Shown here: positions 43,292-54,060 of the stretch, piece after piece
Layout: each line of letters starts with the position of its first letter
Position numbering within the stretch: position 1 is the first letter of the stretch
NCBI RefSeq assembly: GCF_027244095.1
Contig: NC_069657.1
Coordinates: 5,218,001-5,282,000, forward strand
Reading direction: 5' to 3'
Length of the DNA stretch: 64,000 bases
Origin: Hemicordylus capensis
Lineage: Eukaryota; Chordata; Lepidosauria; Squamata; Cordylidae
Position numbers and translations under genes: made by a program
Notes under the pieces: model-generated
Database searches by the model: none
What the model saw: only the letters and a program-made list of their open reading frames with translations
Told to the model about the DNA's origin: nothing

Positions 43292-43688
43292 CTGTCCTAA
43301 TGACCACTAGGGGCATTGGGAGTAGAGACAGTGAGTCAGGGTCTCCCTATCTGTCCCTACTCTATGACCCCTGAACTACTCTGCAGCACTTCCTGTGCTG
43401 AGTCACAATCCTTCCTTTGTTTCCTCCTAGAGAGCAGATGGAAACCTCTCTCTCTCTCTCTCTACCTATCCATTATGTAGTCCTTTAGATTAGAGATAGG
43501 TCTTTCCCATCTAAGTGTATTTAACCAATAAACATTGAGTATTCAGTTCTACAAGGATCTCCATGTGTTTTCTCTAAATAGCTGCAATATCCAAACCATC
43601 CTCTACTACCTACTCTGTATCTGGAGTGTGTGCTCATTCCTTAGTGCTCTGCTGTTTTACCTACTGTGGGTAAAAATTAACAACCTCT
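43292..43688 (+). mobile_element. Candidate solo LTR (fossil) inside L2 copy 5
   Basis: The stretch opens TGTCCTAATG and closes CTCTAACA, with a TATTTAA and AATAAA pair in its middle. L2 sequence continues on both sides, so it is a discrete insert of about 400 bp. No internal region is present. Family not assigned; it is younger than the L2 copy. Confidence 0.45.
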
Positions 43689-44145
43689 AACAGTACTACC
43701 GTTTTAAGGTCATTTGTCTCCAGAAATGGACATATCTGGCGTATCAGCCAAAGCTGATAAAAAAGCACTCCTGGCCATGGCCCCAACCTGAGAAACCAGG
43801 GAGAGTTTGGGATCCAGGAGCACTCCCAGACTATGGACCTGATCTTTGGCGGGGGGGGGGGACCCCATCTAGAACAGGCAAATCTAAACCATCTCTTGAA
43901 TCCCAACCCCCTACAGACAGTACCTCCATCTTGTTTGGATTCAACCTTAGCCTATTATCCCTCATCCAGCCCATTATCGCCTCCAGGCAGGCACTTAGTG
44001 GGGGTCATGCCATTTCCTGCTGAAGTTGGAATAGAGAAATAGATCTAGGTGTCACCAGCATATTGATAGCATCCCAGATCAAACTTCCTGACGATCTCTC
44101 CCAGCGGTTTCATGCAGACATTAAAAAGCATTGGAGACAGTACTA

Positions 44146-44329
44146 CATTACACGAAAGAGAGAAAGGACAACTGGCAGTGCTATATTCTGGCACTGTTAA
44201 TGCACCACCCCACAAGAACTGGAGCCCTAGGCAACAGCCCAGGTCTGCCCAGTGGATGGCCTGACCCTGCCTACTGTAAGAAACTCTGCTTCTTTCCCAG
44301 CCACCACAATTTGAATGTACAAAGTGGTC
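44146..44329. other. Intergenic, nothing recognised
   Basis: Short unassigned spacer. Confidence 0.45.
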
Positions 44330-44455
44330 TTATGCCGAGACTATTGGTCAGTCTGGCCCAGTACTGTCTACTCTGACTGGCAGCAACTCTCAGGCCAGGC
44401 TCTTTCCCAGCCCTGCTGCTGCCGGAGCTCTCTTGACCTGGATGCTGAATGCAGC
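44330..44455 (-). mobile_element. SINE C body, diverged
   Basis: CTATTGGTCAGTCTGGCCCA, GTACTGTCTACTCTGACTGG, TCTTTCCCAGCCCTGC. Confidence 0.65.
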
Positions 44456-44844
44456 CCTCCCAGGCAGTGAGGTGAGGGGATCACCTCAGGCAGCAGCAGA
44501 CTATTGGGGGCCCAGCAGGGCAGCAAGAGGCTCTGCTGCCCCCCTCTGCTTTTTACAAGGAGAGAAGAGGGGGAGGAGGGCGTGTGCATCGGGAAAGGCT
44601 TTGGGTGCCCTGCCTCGGCTGGTGCACAGAGGCCTTGAGCAAAGCAGGAAGGGGCCCTACCCCTGAGCCGGGGTTTCTCTACCGTCTTCTTCTGCTGTTT
44701 CCCCTCTCTGGATAGATATCCCCGCTCTGAGAGCAATGGGTTATGGCTCTCCCGTTATCCTGTGCCCAGTTTTAAACCAGGGGTGGATAGAAAGCAGGTG
44801 CCAGGAAGAGCTGCAGCTTCCGTGCACGGCTGATCGGCCCAGGA
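44456..44844. other. Intergenic, nothing certain
   Basis: A hAT-like trace (GTGAGGTGAGGGGATCACCT) near 44467. No gene. Confidence 0.4.
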
Positions 44845-45005
44845 AGACCGGAAGCAGCCTTCTAGGGAGTCAGACCCTTGGTCCGTCCAGCTCAGTCGTG
44901 TCTGCCCTCCCTGAGTGGCAGCAGAAGGCACTCTCCCGGGTTCCAGGCAGGAGTCCCTCCCAGCCCGACTCGGAGATGCAGCCAGGGGCTGATCCTGGGT
45001 GGGCT
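44845..45005 (-). mobile_element. SINE C body
   Basis: GGAAGCAGCCTTCTAGGGAG, GACCCTTGGTCCGTCCAGCT, CAGGAGTCCCTCCCAGCC, GAGATGCAGCCAGGGGCTGA. Confidence 0.75.
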
Positions 45006-46072
45006 GCTGTTGGAAGCAGAATGGTGGCCCTTTGGCCAGGGAAGGCCAGGCTGCCCTCCAAAGGGACCCTTTCCCTTCTAGCCTATGTCATTTCTCCAGT
45101 CATTCGTTCCTTGCATAACTGTCAGAGCAGCTGTCCTGTTTCTGGCTGGGAACCTACAACTGTCCCCTCAAACTCTGACGTGAGGACAGGCTTGATGCAG
45201 AAAAGCCGGGCCCCAGCTAGCAGTCAAGAAGCAAGTAAGCATTAGCTGCTGGTCGCAAGGCAACTTCAACCTGGGCCCCCCAGATGTGGTTGGACTCAAC
45301 CCATCACCCCGGCCACAAGGGTCTGTGACCTGGGTTCCCCAGATGTGGTTGGACTACAGTCTGCATCATCCCCAGTGGTCATCTTTGGCCATGGTGGCTG
45401 GGGATGATGGGAGTTGCAGCAGGGGCGTAACGATAGGGGGGGCAGGGGGGGCACGTGCCCCAGGCGCCACTTGGGAGGGGGCGCCAAAAAGTGCCCCCGC
45501 CAATTCCCTGCCTTTGGCAAAAAATTTTTTTTTGTGTGATTTTTTTTTTTGGTCATTATGGAGATCTCCGTTGGGCGGGAGCTCCCATTGGCTGCCGGAG
45601 AACACATGCCCACCATGCTGGTTGTCTCAGTTCCTCCCTCCCTGCTTGCTGCACGCACGAGGAGTGGAGCGGAGTAGCTTGGTTTAGTTGAGAGAGCAGC
45701 TGCTGCTGGGGACGTTCTCTGACTCTGCCTGCCTGCTGTTTGCCCACCACACTGCCCTCTGGCTGCCTTTTATTCTTCTGTTGTGCATTAACAAAGTAAG
45801 TTTCATTGCTCAAATCTCTCTCTCCCCCGTGTGTGTTGTGTGTGAGAGAATGCCCCTACTCCCTTGCATAACGTCCTCCTTTTAGCTCTTCTGTGCTTTG
45901 CATAGCAGGCTTCACCCCGCCCCCCGCAACCGAGGGTAGCTGCTTGCAAGTGGAGTTAGTGGCGCTCTCCTGGCTTGCAATGTGTGAGTTTTTGGCTTGC
46001 AATGTGTTTCTGGCTTGCATTGTGTTTCTGGCTTGCAGTTTCTGGCTTGCATTGTGTGAGTCCCGGTGTTAT

Positions 46073-46236
46073 TGCAAAAGGAAACTCATGCATGCAAGCC
46101 AGGAGAGCGACTTGTGGCTCCACTTGCATTGCCCGAGTTTCCTTTTGCAATCCCACCTCTGCAAAAGAAAACTCACGCAATGCAAGTGGAGCCACAAGTC
46201 GCTCTCCTGGCTTGCATGCATGAGTTTCCTTTTGCA
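46073..46236. repeat. Inverted repeat, 77-bp arms, 10-nt loop
   Basis: Arms 46073-46149 and 46160-46236 are near-perfect reverse complements; the loop is 46150-46159. A third copy of the loop-proximal phrase (GAGGTGGGATTGCAAAAGG) follows at about 46237. It lies within the 2.6 kb element. Confidence 0.93.
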
Positions 46237-47121
46237 GAGGTGGGATTGCAAAAGGAAACTAGTAGACTAGTACACAAGATCTTTGCAGCTCTGCTAATAA
46301 TTACAACTTCTGGATCATCCCTTAGCATGGGGCGTGGGGTGGCAAATTTAACTTGGAACTCATTAATATAATTTTTGAATAATGTTCAGTCTGTCTGGAT
46401 TAATACTAGGTTTATTCTTTATAGCAGATTTTTATTAGCAACATACAGTCTACAACATTTTCAGCCTTGTTCATTTGGTGCATATTGTAGATGTTCTGTC
46501 TCCAAAACATAAGTACAGCATCTATATTTTTGAAGGGGGGGGGAATCCCATTTAATACAGTGTGAACAAATTGGTCCAAAAAGTAGCAATGGGAAGTTTT
46601 TCTTTCTGCCCCTGTAGCTTTAATAAGATAGAGTGCACAAATATCACTTGATTAACAGCTGCGATATTAATTTCCCTTTTTGGTTGCTTGACTCACAGCG
46701 AGAATCATGTCAAGGCAGTGGAGAACCAATTAAATTGATTTTAATCTTTGTCAGGGAAGATAACATGCCTTTTTCTCTCCTTGTTTAAATAATTAAAGTT
46801 TCAGTAGGTATTATTTCTGGCTTTAAAGAAATTGGTATCTTAATGTAATGGAATCCTTCTATTCTTATATCCTTCTATTCTTATATAGAAAGTATAGATT
46901 ATATACTTAATAGTTTTTAAAAAGTTAATCACGGTTTTTCATTCAATGTGTATTTTGTTTTACATATAAAACTTATATTTTCCTTTGAGAGAGTTTTAAA
47001 AATAAGAGGAAATTGGGAAGGCTTTTTTAAAACAAAGAAAAATCTCACCCCTACTTATTCATGATCTTTTTGATTTGCCTGTGTTTTTATTTCAAGCAAG
47101 TCAGATGTAATTGCAAATAAC

Positions 47122-47275
47122 ATGCAGAAGATCCCAGGTTCAATCCCTACCTCCAGGTAGGGCTGGGAGAAACTCCTGCCTGAAACCTTGGAGAGCTGCT
47201 GCCAGTCAGTGTGGGCAATAGTGAGCTAGGTGGACCAATATCTGACTCTGTAGACAGCTTCCTACGTAATCAAAC
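47122..47275 (+). mobile_element. SINE C inside the 2.6 kb element
   Basis: ATGCAGAAGATCCCAGGTTC, AATCCCTACCTCCAGGTAGG, GAGCTGCTGCCAGTCAGTGT. The 5' head is partly lost. Confidence 0.8.
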
Positions 47276-48093
47276 CATAACTTGCCCTTACGTTCAGTCC
47301 AATTGGATGCATTCACATTCACAGCTTACATCCAATAAACTGCTGAGTAAGCCCTCCAAACTAGGATCACACAGTGTGGTTTGCAATTCTGGTATATGAA
47401 GGGCCCAAACCTCAGTTTTGCTGTTCAGGTGCATAGGCAAACGGTGATTTAATTAAACCAGGAGGTTATTTATTAAGACTGTGTATGAGAGGGAAGCAGA
47501 AAGAGGAGGAGATCATGGCTCAAATAATGGTGGCTGAATGTGGCCATTGAGTTTCCCAGGAATACAACCAACGTAAAGTGTGCTACAAATAGACATTATT
47601 ATAGAATTAATAAACATAGAATATCTATGATAGACTAGAATATATGTCTATTATAATTTAAGTCTCTATTATAATATAAGCATAAATCTTGAATAGACTA
47701 GAATATCTATGATGGAAAAGACTAGAATACCTGTCTTGTCTTTTCCATTTTGGGACACAAAAACTATTACTATGTTTAAAAGCATTTATTTTCTGGCCAT
47801 GAGGACTGCAAACTTAGGCTGTTGGTATGCAAGACATTTCTTTAAAATATATATTTCTAAAGAGCCTTGTAGCCTCATGTTTCCTTTTTCCTGTCCCAGT
47901 ATACTTGCACGGATGCAGCCCACAACCCACATTTGACTATGGCTGTGACACATTTACATATTTCCGGGGGCGGCTGGGGGGAAGGAGCGCGGCGGGGGGG
48001 GGGGGGGCGCAATTTCAGTGCTTGCCCCGGGCACCGTTTTCCCTAGTTACGCCTCTGAGTTGCAGTCCAAGCACATCTGGGGAATCCAGGTTG

Positions 48094-48264
48094 GGATCTC
48101 CCTGGGTGAGTGACTGATTACTCAAGGTCAGTCTGAGGGCAAGCAGAGGAATGAGAGGCCAGGGAAGTCTTTTATCTTGCCCCCAACTCAGCTCTCTGGC
48201 ATAATGAGATAGGAAGGGGCCTTCTGGGATACAGCTGCAGAAGTGGGTCAGAGATCACCTAGCT
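48094..48264. other. Intergenic, nothing recognised
   Basis: Short spacer between two palindromic MITEs. Confidence 0.5.
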
Positions 48265-48399
48265 CAAGGATTCTCAGCGTTGGGTCCTCAGATGTTCTTG
48301 GACTTCAACTCCCATAACCCCAGCCCCAGCGGCCTTTGGTTGGGGATTATGGGAGTCGAAGTCCAAGAACATCTGGGGACCCAACGTTGAGAATCCCTG
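48265..48399. mobile_element. Palindromic hAT-like MITE (135 bp)
   Basis: Arms GTTCTTGGACTTCAACTCCC and GGGAGTCGAAGTCCAAGAAC; ends CAAGGATTCTC and GAATCCCTG. Flanks share CCTAGCT on both sides, a slightly eroded duplication. Same subfamily as 63778-63915. Confidence 0.88.
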
Positions 48400-49618
48400 A
48401 TCCTAGCTGACTGAATTCATCCACAAACCAGGAGGCCAGATATTTAACCATTACTTGGTCCAAATTCGGAGTCATTGAAGAGAAGGCACCTGGGCATTTC
48501 TTGTTGGAGGGAAAGCTGCTCTTGATCGGTGGTTGTGTTTGCAAAAATCAAGTTGGAGAAGGGGAGAGTGGTCGTGTGGGAGGCGGGAGCTGAGCAGGAA
48601 GAAGCAGCCAGTCCACGTCTGTCCCCAGCATTTTGTTGAGGGTGGATGAAAAGTCATCCTACACATCTCCTGGCTCCCTTCCTTCTACCTTGATGCAAAC
48701 ACATGACTGCCGACTGGGAGCATACACAGCCCTCCTGCCTTGGTTGGGCACTCTTCCTACCCCATTTAGGGTTGTGAGAACGGCCCCAACAAGCCGAGAA
48801 GAGGCCCTCAGATGTCCCTGGCAACAAAGGAGCTTCCATGTTCAGGGGCAGTATACCTGATTACAAGATGCCAGGGACAAATGGGTTCTCTCCATCATGC
48901 CCACTTATGAGCTTCCCATGGAGTCATTTTGACTGGATACAGAATCCTGGAGGGGAAGGACCTTTTGCGTTTGGTCCAGCAAGGCAAATTCTGTGAGTTT
49001 ATGGTCAGCTGGATCCAACCCAACAGAGAACGTTTGGCCAAGGGCTGATTTGGCAAGAGGATCCCGTTGCAGAGTTGGGAAGGAGGAGGCATGACTCACA
49101 CAAAGTGGCTGAGTCACAGAGCTTGGCAAGAACCAAGCTTGGCAAGAACCAAGGCAGCAAGAACCAAGAGGCAAGAGGGCACCCATTCCTAGGCTGTCAG
49201 TGTTTCTGCAGATGCTCTCCTCTTCCCAAGAGCCAACATAAATTTCGAGGCCAGCCCACACATTAAGGAAGTGGGTATTTGGCCCAGTTGCTGCCACTCC
49301 CAGGAAGTGCTGAGCAGACACACTGCCGGGCACTGGGGCATCATCTCTTGGGCGGCTGGATCCCAGGGGCAGCCATTCTAATGCTGGAGAAACTGGGGCT
49401 ATCATGAAAGATGGGGTGTGACAAGGCAGGTAAAAGCATCAATAAACGAATAAGGGCAGCTGCTTTGTTGATGCTGAGGAGTTTCAGGATGCAGCTTGGC
49501 CCCAGCAGCCACTGCTGGGATAACCACAAACTCCCATGCCGCCACTTCCATCTCCAAGACAAAGGCCCAGATGGTGTTTCATCAGCAAGAAGGGCTGCTC
49601 TCCTGAACTGAATCAGGG
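48400..49618. other. Intergenic, nothing recognised
   Basis: Over a kilobase without an identifiable repeat. A short tandem phrase, AGCTTGGCAAGAACCA, occurs twice near 49120-49150. The longest frame (minus, 49405-48905) has no domain. Confidence 0.5.
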
Positions 49619-49985
49619 TTGGAGAAGCCTTCATAAGAGCAGTCCTGCTGGATCAGGCCCAAGAACGCCCATCTAGTCCAGCATCCTGTTGCATACAGTG
49701 GCCCACCAGATGCCGCTGGAAGCCACAGGCAAGAGGTATGTGCATGCCCTCACTCCTGCAGTTGGTCCTCTGCAACTGGTACTCAGAGGCATCCTTTGGC
49801 CCTCTAACTAGTAGCCGATGATAGACCTCGCCTCCATGAAGTTATCCAAACCCCTCTTCAAGCCATCCAGGTTGTGGGCTGTCACCACGTCTTGTGGCAG
49901 AGAATTCCACAAGTTATGCGTTGTGTGAAAAGGGACTTCCATTTGTAGGTCCTAGATTTCCTGGCAATTCCAGTTGAGGAGCTGG
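49619..49985 (-). mobile_element. CR1 LINE 3' end
   Basis: AGTCCTGCTGGATCAGGCCC, GTGGCCCACCAGATGCCGCT, CACCACGTCTTGTGGCAGAG and TAGATTTCCTGGCAATTCC. Confidence 0.88.
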
Positions 49986-50194
49986 GCATGCACCCAATTT
50001 TTGATGGTGTGTTAGATAAAAGCAAGGTGGTGGGGGGGGAGGAGCTTGCTCATCTATTAAGCCCCAGATCCTGTCTCCAGATTAGGGGGCTCTAGGCAGC
50101 TGATTCAGGCATTCTGAGTGTCCTCGACCCACTTTCCCCCTCAAGTGGTGGTGTGGGTATCTGAATACAAATACGGCGAATATTTACATATCGC
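49986..50194. other. Intergenic, nothing recognised
   Basis: Short unassigned spacer with a G run near 50031. Confidence 0.45.
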
Positions 50195-50310
50195 GAATAT
50201 TTATATACCACTTTTCAACAAAGGTTTCCAAAGCAGTTTACATAGATATGAATGAATGAATGAATGAGTGAGTGAGTGAATGAATGAATGAATGAATGAA
50301 TGAATGAAAT
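50195..50310 (-). mobile_element. L2-like 3' terminus with (GAAT)n
   Basis: ATATTTATATACCACTTTTC then AAGCAGTTTACATAGATATG and a GAAT/GAGT microsatellite at about 50250-50307. Confidence 0.8.
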
Positions 50311-50577
50311 GGTTCCCTGTCCCCAAAGGGCTCTCAAACGAAAATGAAAAAAAGAAACATAAAATAGACGCCAGCAGCAGCCACTGGAGGGATGTTGTGC
50401 TGGGAATGCAGGGGATCTGGGCTGTCATACGGTGGGTCTTGCATCCTCTGAATGCAGCCACCAGGGTTCTGGCTGAGGCTCAGAGGTGGGAGGCGGTTAC
50501 ATCATTTGTTTCCAACATCACTTGCTGCGGGTTTGTTTCCAGGCTCACAAAGGCACAGCTTTTGACCTAAACGGGCA
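50311..50577. other. Intergenic, nothing recognised
   Basis: Unassigned; an AAAATGAAAAAAAG patch near 50341 may be a continuation of the LINE UTR. Confidence 0.45.
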
Positions 50578-50706
50578 GCTCCCAACTTTGGGTCCCCAGA
50601 TGCTGCTGGACAGGCTCATCATCCCCATAAGCCTGTAGCCACTGTGGCTGGGGATGATGGGAGTTGGAGTCCAACATGTGGGGACTCAAGGTTCACAATC
50701 TCTGGC
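50578..50706. mobile_element. Palindromic MITE, diverged
   Basis: CTTTGGGTCCCCAGATGCTG at the left, GATGATGGGAGTTGGAGTCC and GGGGACTCAAGGTTCACAAT at the right. Confidence 0.8.
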
Positions 50707-50946
50707 CTAAACGGCCACGTCAGAGCTGTCTCTTCCTAGACAAACCTGCCGGAGACGTCTCTCCCTTTAGTTATGAGGCCCTTTGGCATGAGCCCTCACC
50801 ACTGGAAGTGCATTGGGGGACCATGAGAGAGGGGCCTTCCCTTCGTGCCCCAATGATGCGATAACCCCATCACTGCATGTTTCAAGGAGAGCATTATAGG
50901 CGGTGTTTTTTTAATCCCAGCAAGCTTTTAGAAATGTGCCTCTTTC

Positions 50947-51057
50947 AGAGACTCCTGGCTGCAACCTTGGAGAAGCCGCTGCCAGTCTGTGCAGACAATA
51001 CTGAGCAAGATGGACCAATGGTCTGACTCAGTAAATGGCAGCTTCCTAGGTTCCTAT
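50947..51057 (+). mobile_element. SINE B/C 3' body fragment
   Basis: GAGAAGCCGCTGCCAGTCTG, AGACAATACTGAGC and GGCAGCTTCCTAGGTTCC. The GTCTGTGCAGACAATACTG wording is closer to family B. Confidence 0.85.
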
Positions 51058-51204
51058 ATCTATTTCAATCTACCCCTAATTGTAGTTTGAGGATTTCTTA
51101 TGTTTTGCTAGGCAGGAGACGAATTTATCGAAGGCACTTTACCAGACCTCCCTGTCCAGATGCAGCATGACAGAAGATAAAAGATATCAGTCTGACTGAT
51201 ATCA

Positions 51205-51442
51205 GGAGTTTGACCAGTCTTGTGGGAGCAAGCATGAATTGGATGGGCCCGTGCTGGGAAGAGCACCTGTCTGCTTGCATGCAGAAAGTTCCAAGTTCCC
51301 TCCCTGGCAGCATCTCCAAGATAGGGCTGAGAGAGACTCCTGTCTTCAACCTTGAAGAAGCCACTACCAGTCTGGGTAGACAGTATTGAGCTAGATGGAC
51401 CAATGGTTTGACTCAGTATATGGCAGCTTCCTATGTTCTTAT
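51205..51442 (+). mobile_element. SINE B, long subtype, head shortened
   Basis: GTCTTGTGGGAGCAAGCATG, then a deletion of the 5S-like segment, then GGGAAGAGCACCTGTCTGC, TTGCATGCAGAAAGTTCC and the full body. Confidence 0.85.
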
Positions 51443-51445
51443 GAT

Positions 51446-51585
51446 CCTGCTTCCAACCGTGGACAATCAGATATCTCTGGGAAGCCCACAAACAGGGCAT
51501 AGAGCCCTCCCCTGTTGTTTGCCCCCAGGAACTGGTATTCAAAGGTACACTGCCTCTGAGCATGGAGGTTCTATTTAGCTATCAC
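51446..51585 (-). mobile_element. CR1 3' UTR fragment, diverged
   Basis: CTCTGGGAAGCCCACAAACA, GGAACTGGTATTCAAAGG and GCCTCTGAGCATGGAGG follow the antisense CR1 UTR order. Confidence 0.55.
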
Positions 51586-52619
51586 TGTGATCAATCTCTA
51601 CGAACGTGTTGAAATGCCTGAGCAGCTGCAAAAAGGTATTCAAGTTCCAACCTTTGATTTCTCAAAACTGTAATCAGCGCCACACATCTCTGCCCAGTTT
51701 TGGTCTTCCCACAGGTATTAGCCCACATTTCCAGCGGTATATGTGCAGCCATGTGGGCAAGAATCTTTTTTTTTTTTCTCCAGAAAAAAGATGGAACAAA
51801 AGCCGAGAACCACAGGGTTCTGCATTCTGCACTTCCACAGCGTCTGCACAGAACAGGAAGCTGCACACTGCCCCCTAGCAGCAGCAGGGTCTTGGTTCCA
51901 GATGCAGGGACGGAAAAATAAAATAAAATAAAATAAAAAAGAAATTGCATGCTGCTAACTGCTAAGTGCCCGTGCAGAGCTGGGGCCGAGGAGCCTGGAA
52001 ATCTATCCTGTTTCAAAAGCCTTTCCCACATTTGGAACCACGGCTATGCCTCTCCAAAGAGACCAGTCACCAGGGAGGCAGTTATTATTACAGCTATTCT
52101 GGCTATGGAAGCCACCATGTTTCTCGGGCAGAGCAGCCTCTTGTAGGAGCCGGAGCCTTGCCTGACTGTGGCTGTGTCAGGTAGAAGACTGCAGGATGAG
52201 ACGGTACATGATTGAGGGAGGAGGGTGACATAAAGAGCAGCTGGGTCCTCCCCGTCTCCATCTCCCTGGCACATTTGTACCAATCTGCATGCTAAACAGA
52301 TCATCCGAGCCCCCACATTTCTCACCCTGACACAGTGAAAAATGATCCAGGGTGGTGCACAGGGGTGGGCAGAGGAGGGAGAGAGAATGGCTTATACACA
52401 GCCAAGGGGAAGCTGGGGTCTGCAAGTGGGGGGGTGGTGGATGCAGATAAGGAAGGCAATCAGGAGAACAAATGAGTGCCTGGAGGCAGCTGTCATGAGG
52501 AAGGAGCCTGCCGTTGATTCTGGCACAAATGCTCAGGCCCCCCTCTTGCATGTGCTTTTATGTAAGCATAGGCACAGTTAAAAAGGTGGGCAGGAGAGGC
52601 TAGGCTGCTCAGATTGACA
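51586..52619. other. Intergenic with an (AAAAT)n run
   Basis: A T run at about 51766-51777 and AAAAT units at about 51913-51940. No gene or repeat family recognised. Confidence 0.5.
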
Positions 52620-52786
52620 GGGATAGGCCACAAATTTGTGGCAGAACACCAGCTTTGCATGGCATGCAGAAGGTCCCAGGTTCAAGCCCTGGCAGCATCT
52701 CCAGGTAGGGCTGGGAAAGACCCCTGCCCGAAACCTTAGAGAGCCACTGCCAGTCAGTGTGGACAATACTGGGCTAGAGGGACCAA
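52620..52786 (+). mobile_element. SINE C
   Basis: TTGTGGCAGAACACCAGCTT (degraded box A), AGGTTCAAGCCCTGGC (box B), GAGCCACTGCCAGTCAGTGT, GGACAATACTGGGCTAG. Confidence 0.82.
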
Positions 52787-52925
52787 ACAGCAGTGGAATG
52801 CATTTAATTTCCGAATGGCCAATGGCCATTTGGATATCCCATGCATCCCTATGGCCACTGGGGAGGAACCAGTGCATTTCAGTGGGCATTCCCTGCCATT
52901 CATTTTATTCCCTGTCATTTGAGCT
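52787..52925. repeat. Unclassified repeat, also at 26036-26150
   Basis: CATGCATCCCTATGGCCACT, GGAACCAGTGCATTTCAGTG, GGGCATTCCCTGCCATTCAT. It lies between a SINE C and an L2 EN fragment and could be part of an L2 5' region. Confidence 0.6.
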
Positions 52926-52959
52926 CTTTGACCTTGGAAAGCAGGGCCACCCACCCACA

Positions 52960-53450
52960 GAGCCTCACCTTGCTCCTTTGTAATGCCAGGTCTGTCCAGA
53001 ATAAACCTGAAATCATCCACAATCTGATTCTGGATGGAGGGGCTGACCTGATATGTATCACAGTGACTTGGTTGGGGGAGGTTGGTGGCCCAGTCTGATC
53101 CCAACTTCTCCCTCCGGGGTACTCTGTTGGGAAGCAGGTGAGGGGAGGTGGGCGGGGAGGTGGAGTGGCTGTGGTTTATAGCATCTCCCTTTTCAGAATC
53201 CCTGTTGAAGTGTCCGGCCATATTGAAGGTGTGTACTTGGGTTTGGGGACCAGAGATAGACCAGGACTTCTGTTGGTGTACCCAACGCCCCACTGCTCAA
53301 ACTGAGTCCCTAACTGAGCTCACGGACTTGGTCTCGGACTTGGCACTGGAGTTGGAATCTCCCAGGCTTGTAGAGTTGGGAGACTTCAATGTTCACTTTG
53401 GGGACCAATTTGTCTCAGGCATTCATAGCGACCATGACAACCTCACCTGA
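52960..53450 (+). mobile_element. L2-type LINE, endonuclease domain fragment
   Basis: Encodes LTLLLCNARSVQNKPEIIHN, LILDGGADLICITVTWLGEV and, after a frame change, GGGRGGGVAVVYSISLFRI-like residues: the APE-type endonuclease of L2 ORF2 (NARSV, TETWL-equivalent). The only EN-bearing L2 piece in the window. Confidence 0.8.
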
Positions 53451-53961
53451 GCCACACTCCTGCTCCTCCTCCTCCATCCCGTTGCTTCCACCCCGCTTAC
53501 CCTTCTTGGTCACTCCTCCTTCCCTTTACTCCATCCTCCTCACACCTCTTGGTTGCAGCTGCAGTGTTGTGGCACCTATTGGTCAAGCTGCAGCCCCTAT
53601 CCCCAGAGAGCTCCTCACCCGAGCCCCGCTCCTGCTCCTCCCCACAGGAGAAGCAGCAGCGGTTGACCGGGCCCTTTCTTGCTGCTGCCACTGCCATGGC
53701 CGCTCGTTCCCCTCAGGCCGCTGACAGGCCCAGGACCGTACCTTGCCTGCCTGCCTCCCTCCACCAACGGCTTTGGTAGCCCCAAACAGCAGCAGAGGTT
53801 GACTGGGCCCTTCTTTGCTGCTGCCACTGCCATGGCCTCTCATTCCTCTCAGCCTGCTGACAGGCTTGGGCCCATCCCTCGCCCTTCCTTCTTTCTCTCG
53901 TCCCTTCCCTAGTTTTTCTCTTTCTCTCTCCTCCACTTGCTCTTCCCTCTGTCTTTCTCCC

Positions 53962-54010
<49 letters not shown>

Positions 54011-54060
54011 CCACTTCCTGAGTTAACAGATCTTGTTCATCTTGTTTCCCCATCTAATTC
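53451..54060. repeat. C/T-rich block with a 136-bp tandem duplication and (CTTT)n
   Basis: About 53649-53745 and 53785-53881 repeat at a 136-bp period: GGTTGACCGGGCCC versus GGTTGACTGGGCCC, CTGCTGCCACTGCCATGGCC in both. (CTTT)n runs from about 53965 to 54007. Open frames on both strands are compositional. Confidence 0.8.

Larger units (their letters stand above)
42603..44145 (-). mobile_element. L2-type LINE (copy 5) with two insertions
   Basis: (AATT)n at the 3' end, then minus-strand VITSRLDCCNALYVGLPLYV, VRKLQLVQNAAARLVSGTTQ, RDHITLVLKELHWLPICFP; beyond the LTR-like insert, FYQLWLIRQICPFLETNDLK. A CR1 piece and an LTR-like stretch interrupt it. Confidence 0.88.
45420..48057. mobile_element. 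2.6 kb hAT-like transposon with perfect 8-bp duplication
   Basis: Ends CAGGGGCGTAAC and AGTTACGCCTCTG. The duplication AGTTGCAG is identical at 45412-45419 and 48058-48065. The first 60 bp and last 60 bp match, in opposite orientation, the two ends of the 390 bp element at 27364-27753. Inside are a GC-rich block with a splice-donor-like CAAAGTAAGT near 45793, a TGGCTTGCATTGTG repeat patch, a 77-bp-arm inverted repeat, then AT-rich sequence and a SINE C. No transposase is recognised. Confidence 0.88.
45323..48093. mobile_element. Palindromic MITE, split by the 2.6 kb hAT-like element
   Basis: Left arm 45325-45419 (GGGTTCCCCAGATGTGG, GTTGGACTACAGTCTGC, GATGATGGGAGTTGCAG) and right remainder 48066-48093 (TCCAAGCACATCTGGGGAA). 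The two pieces join at the repeated octamer AGTTGCAG. Confidence 0.85.

Noticed and set aside
45893-46371. Repetitive frames with Cys/Leu-Ala runs in the 2.6 kb element
   Set aside because: Produced by TGGCTTGCATTGTG repeats and the inverted repeat; the same patterns appear on both strands.
48905-49405. 166-codon minus-strand frame in otherwise unassigned sequence
   Set aside because: No domain, no splice or promoter context, and competing frames of similar length.
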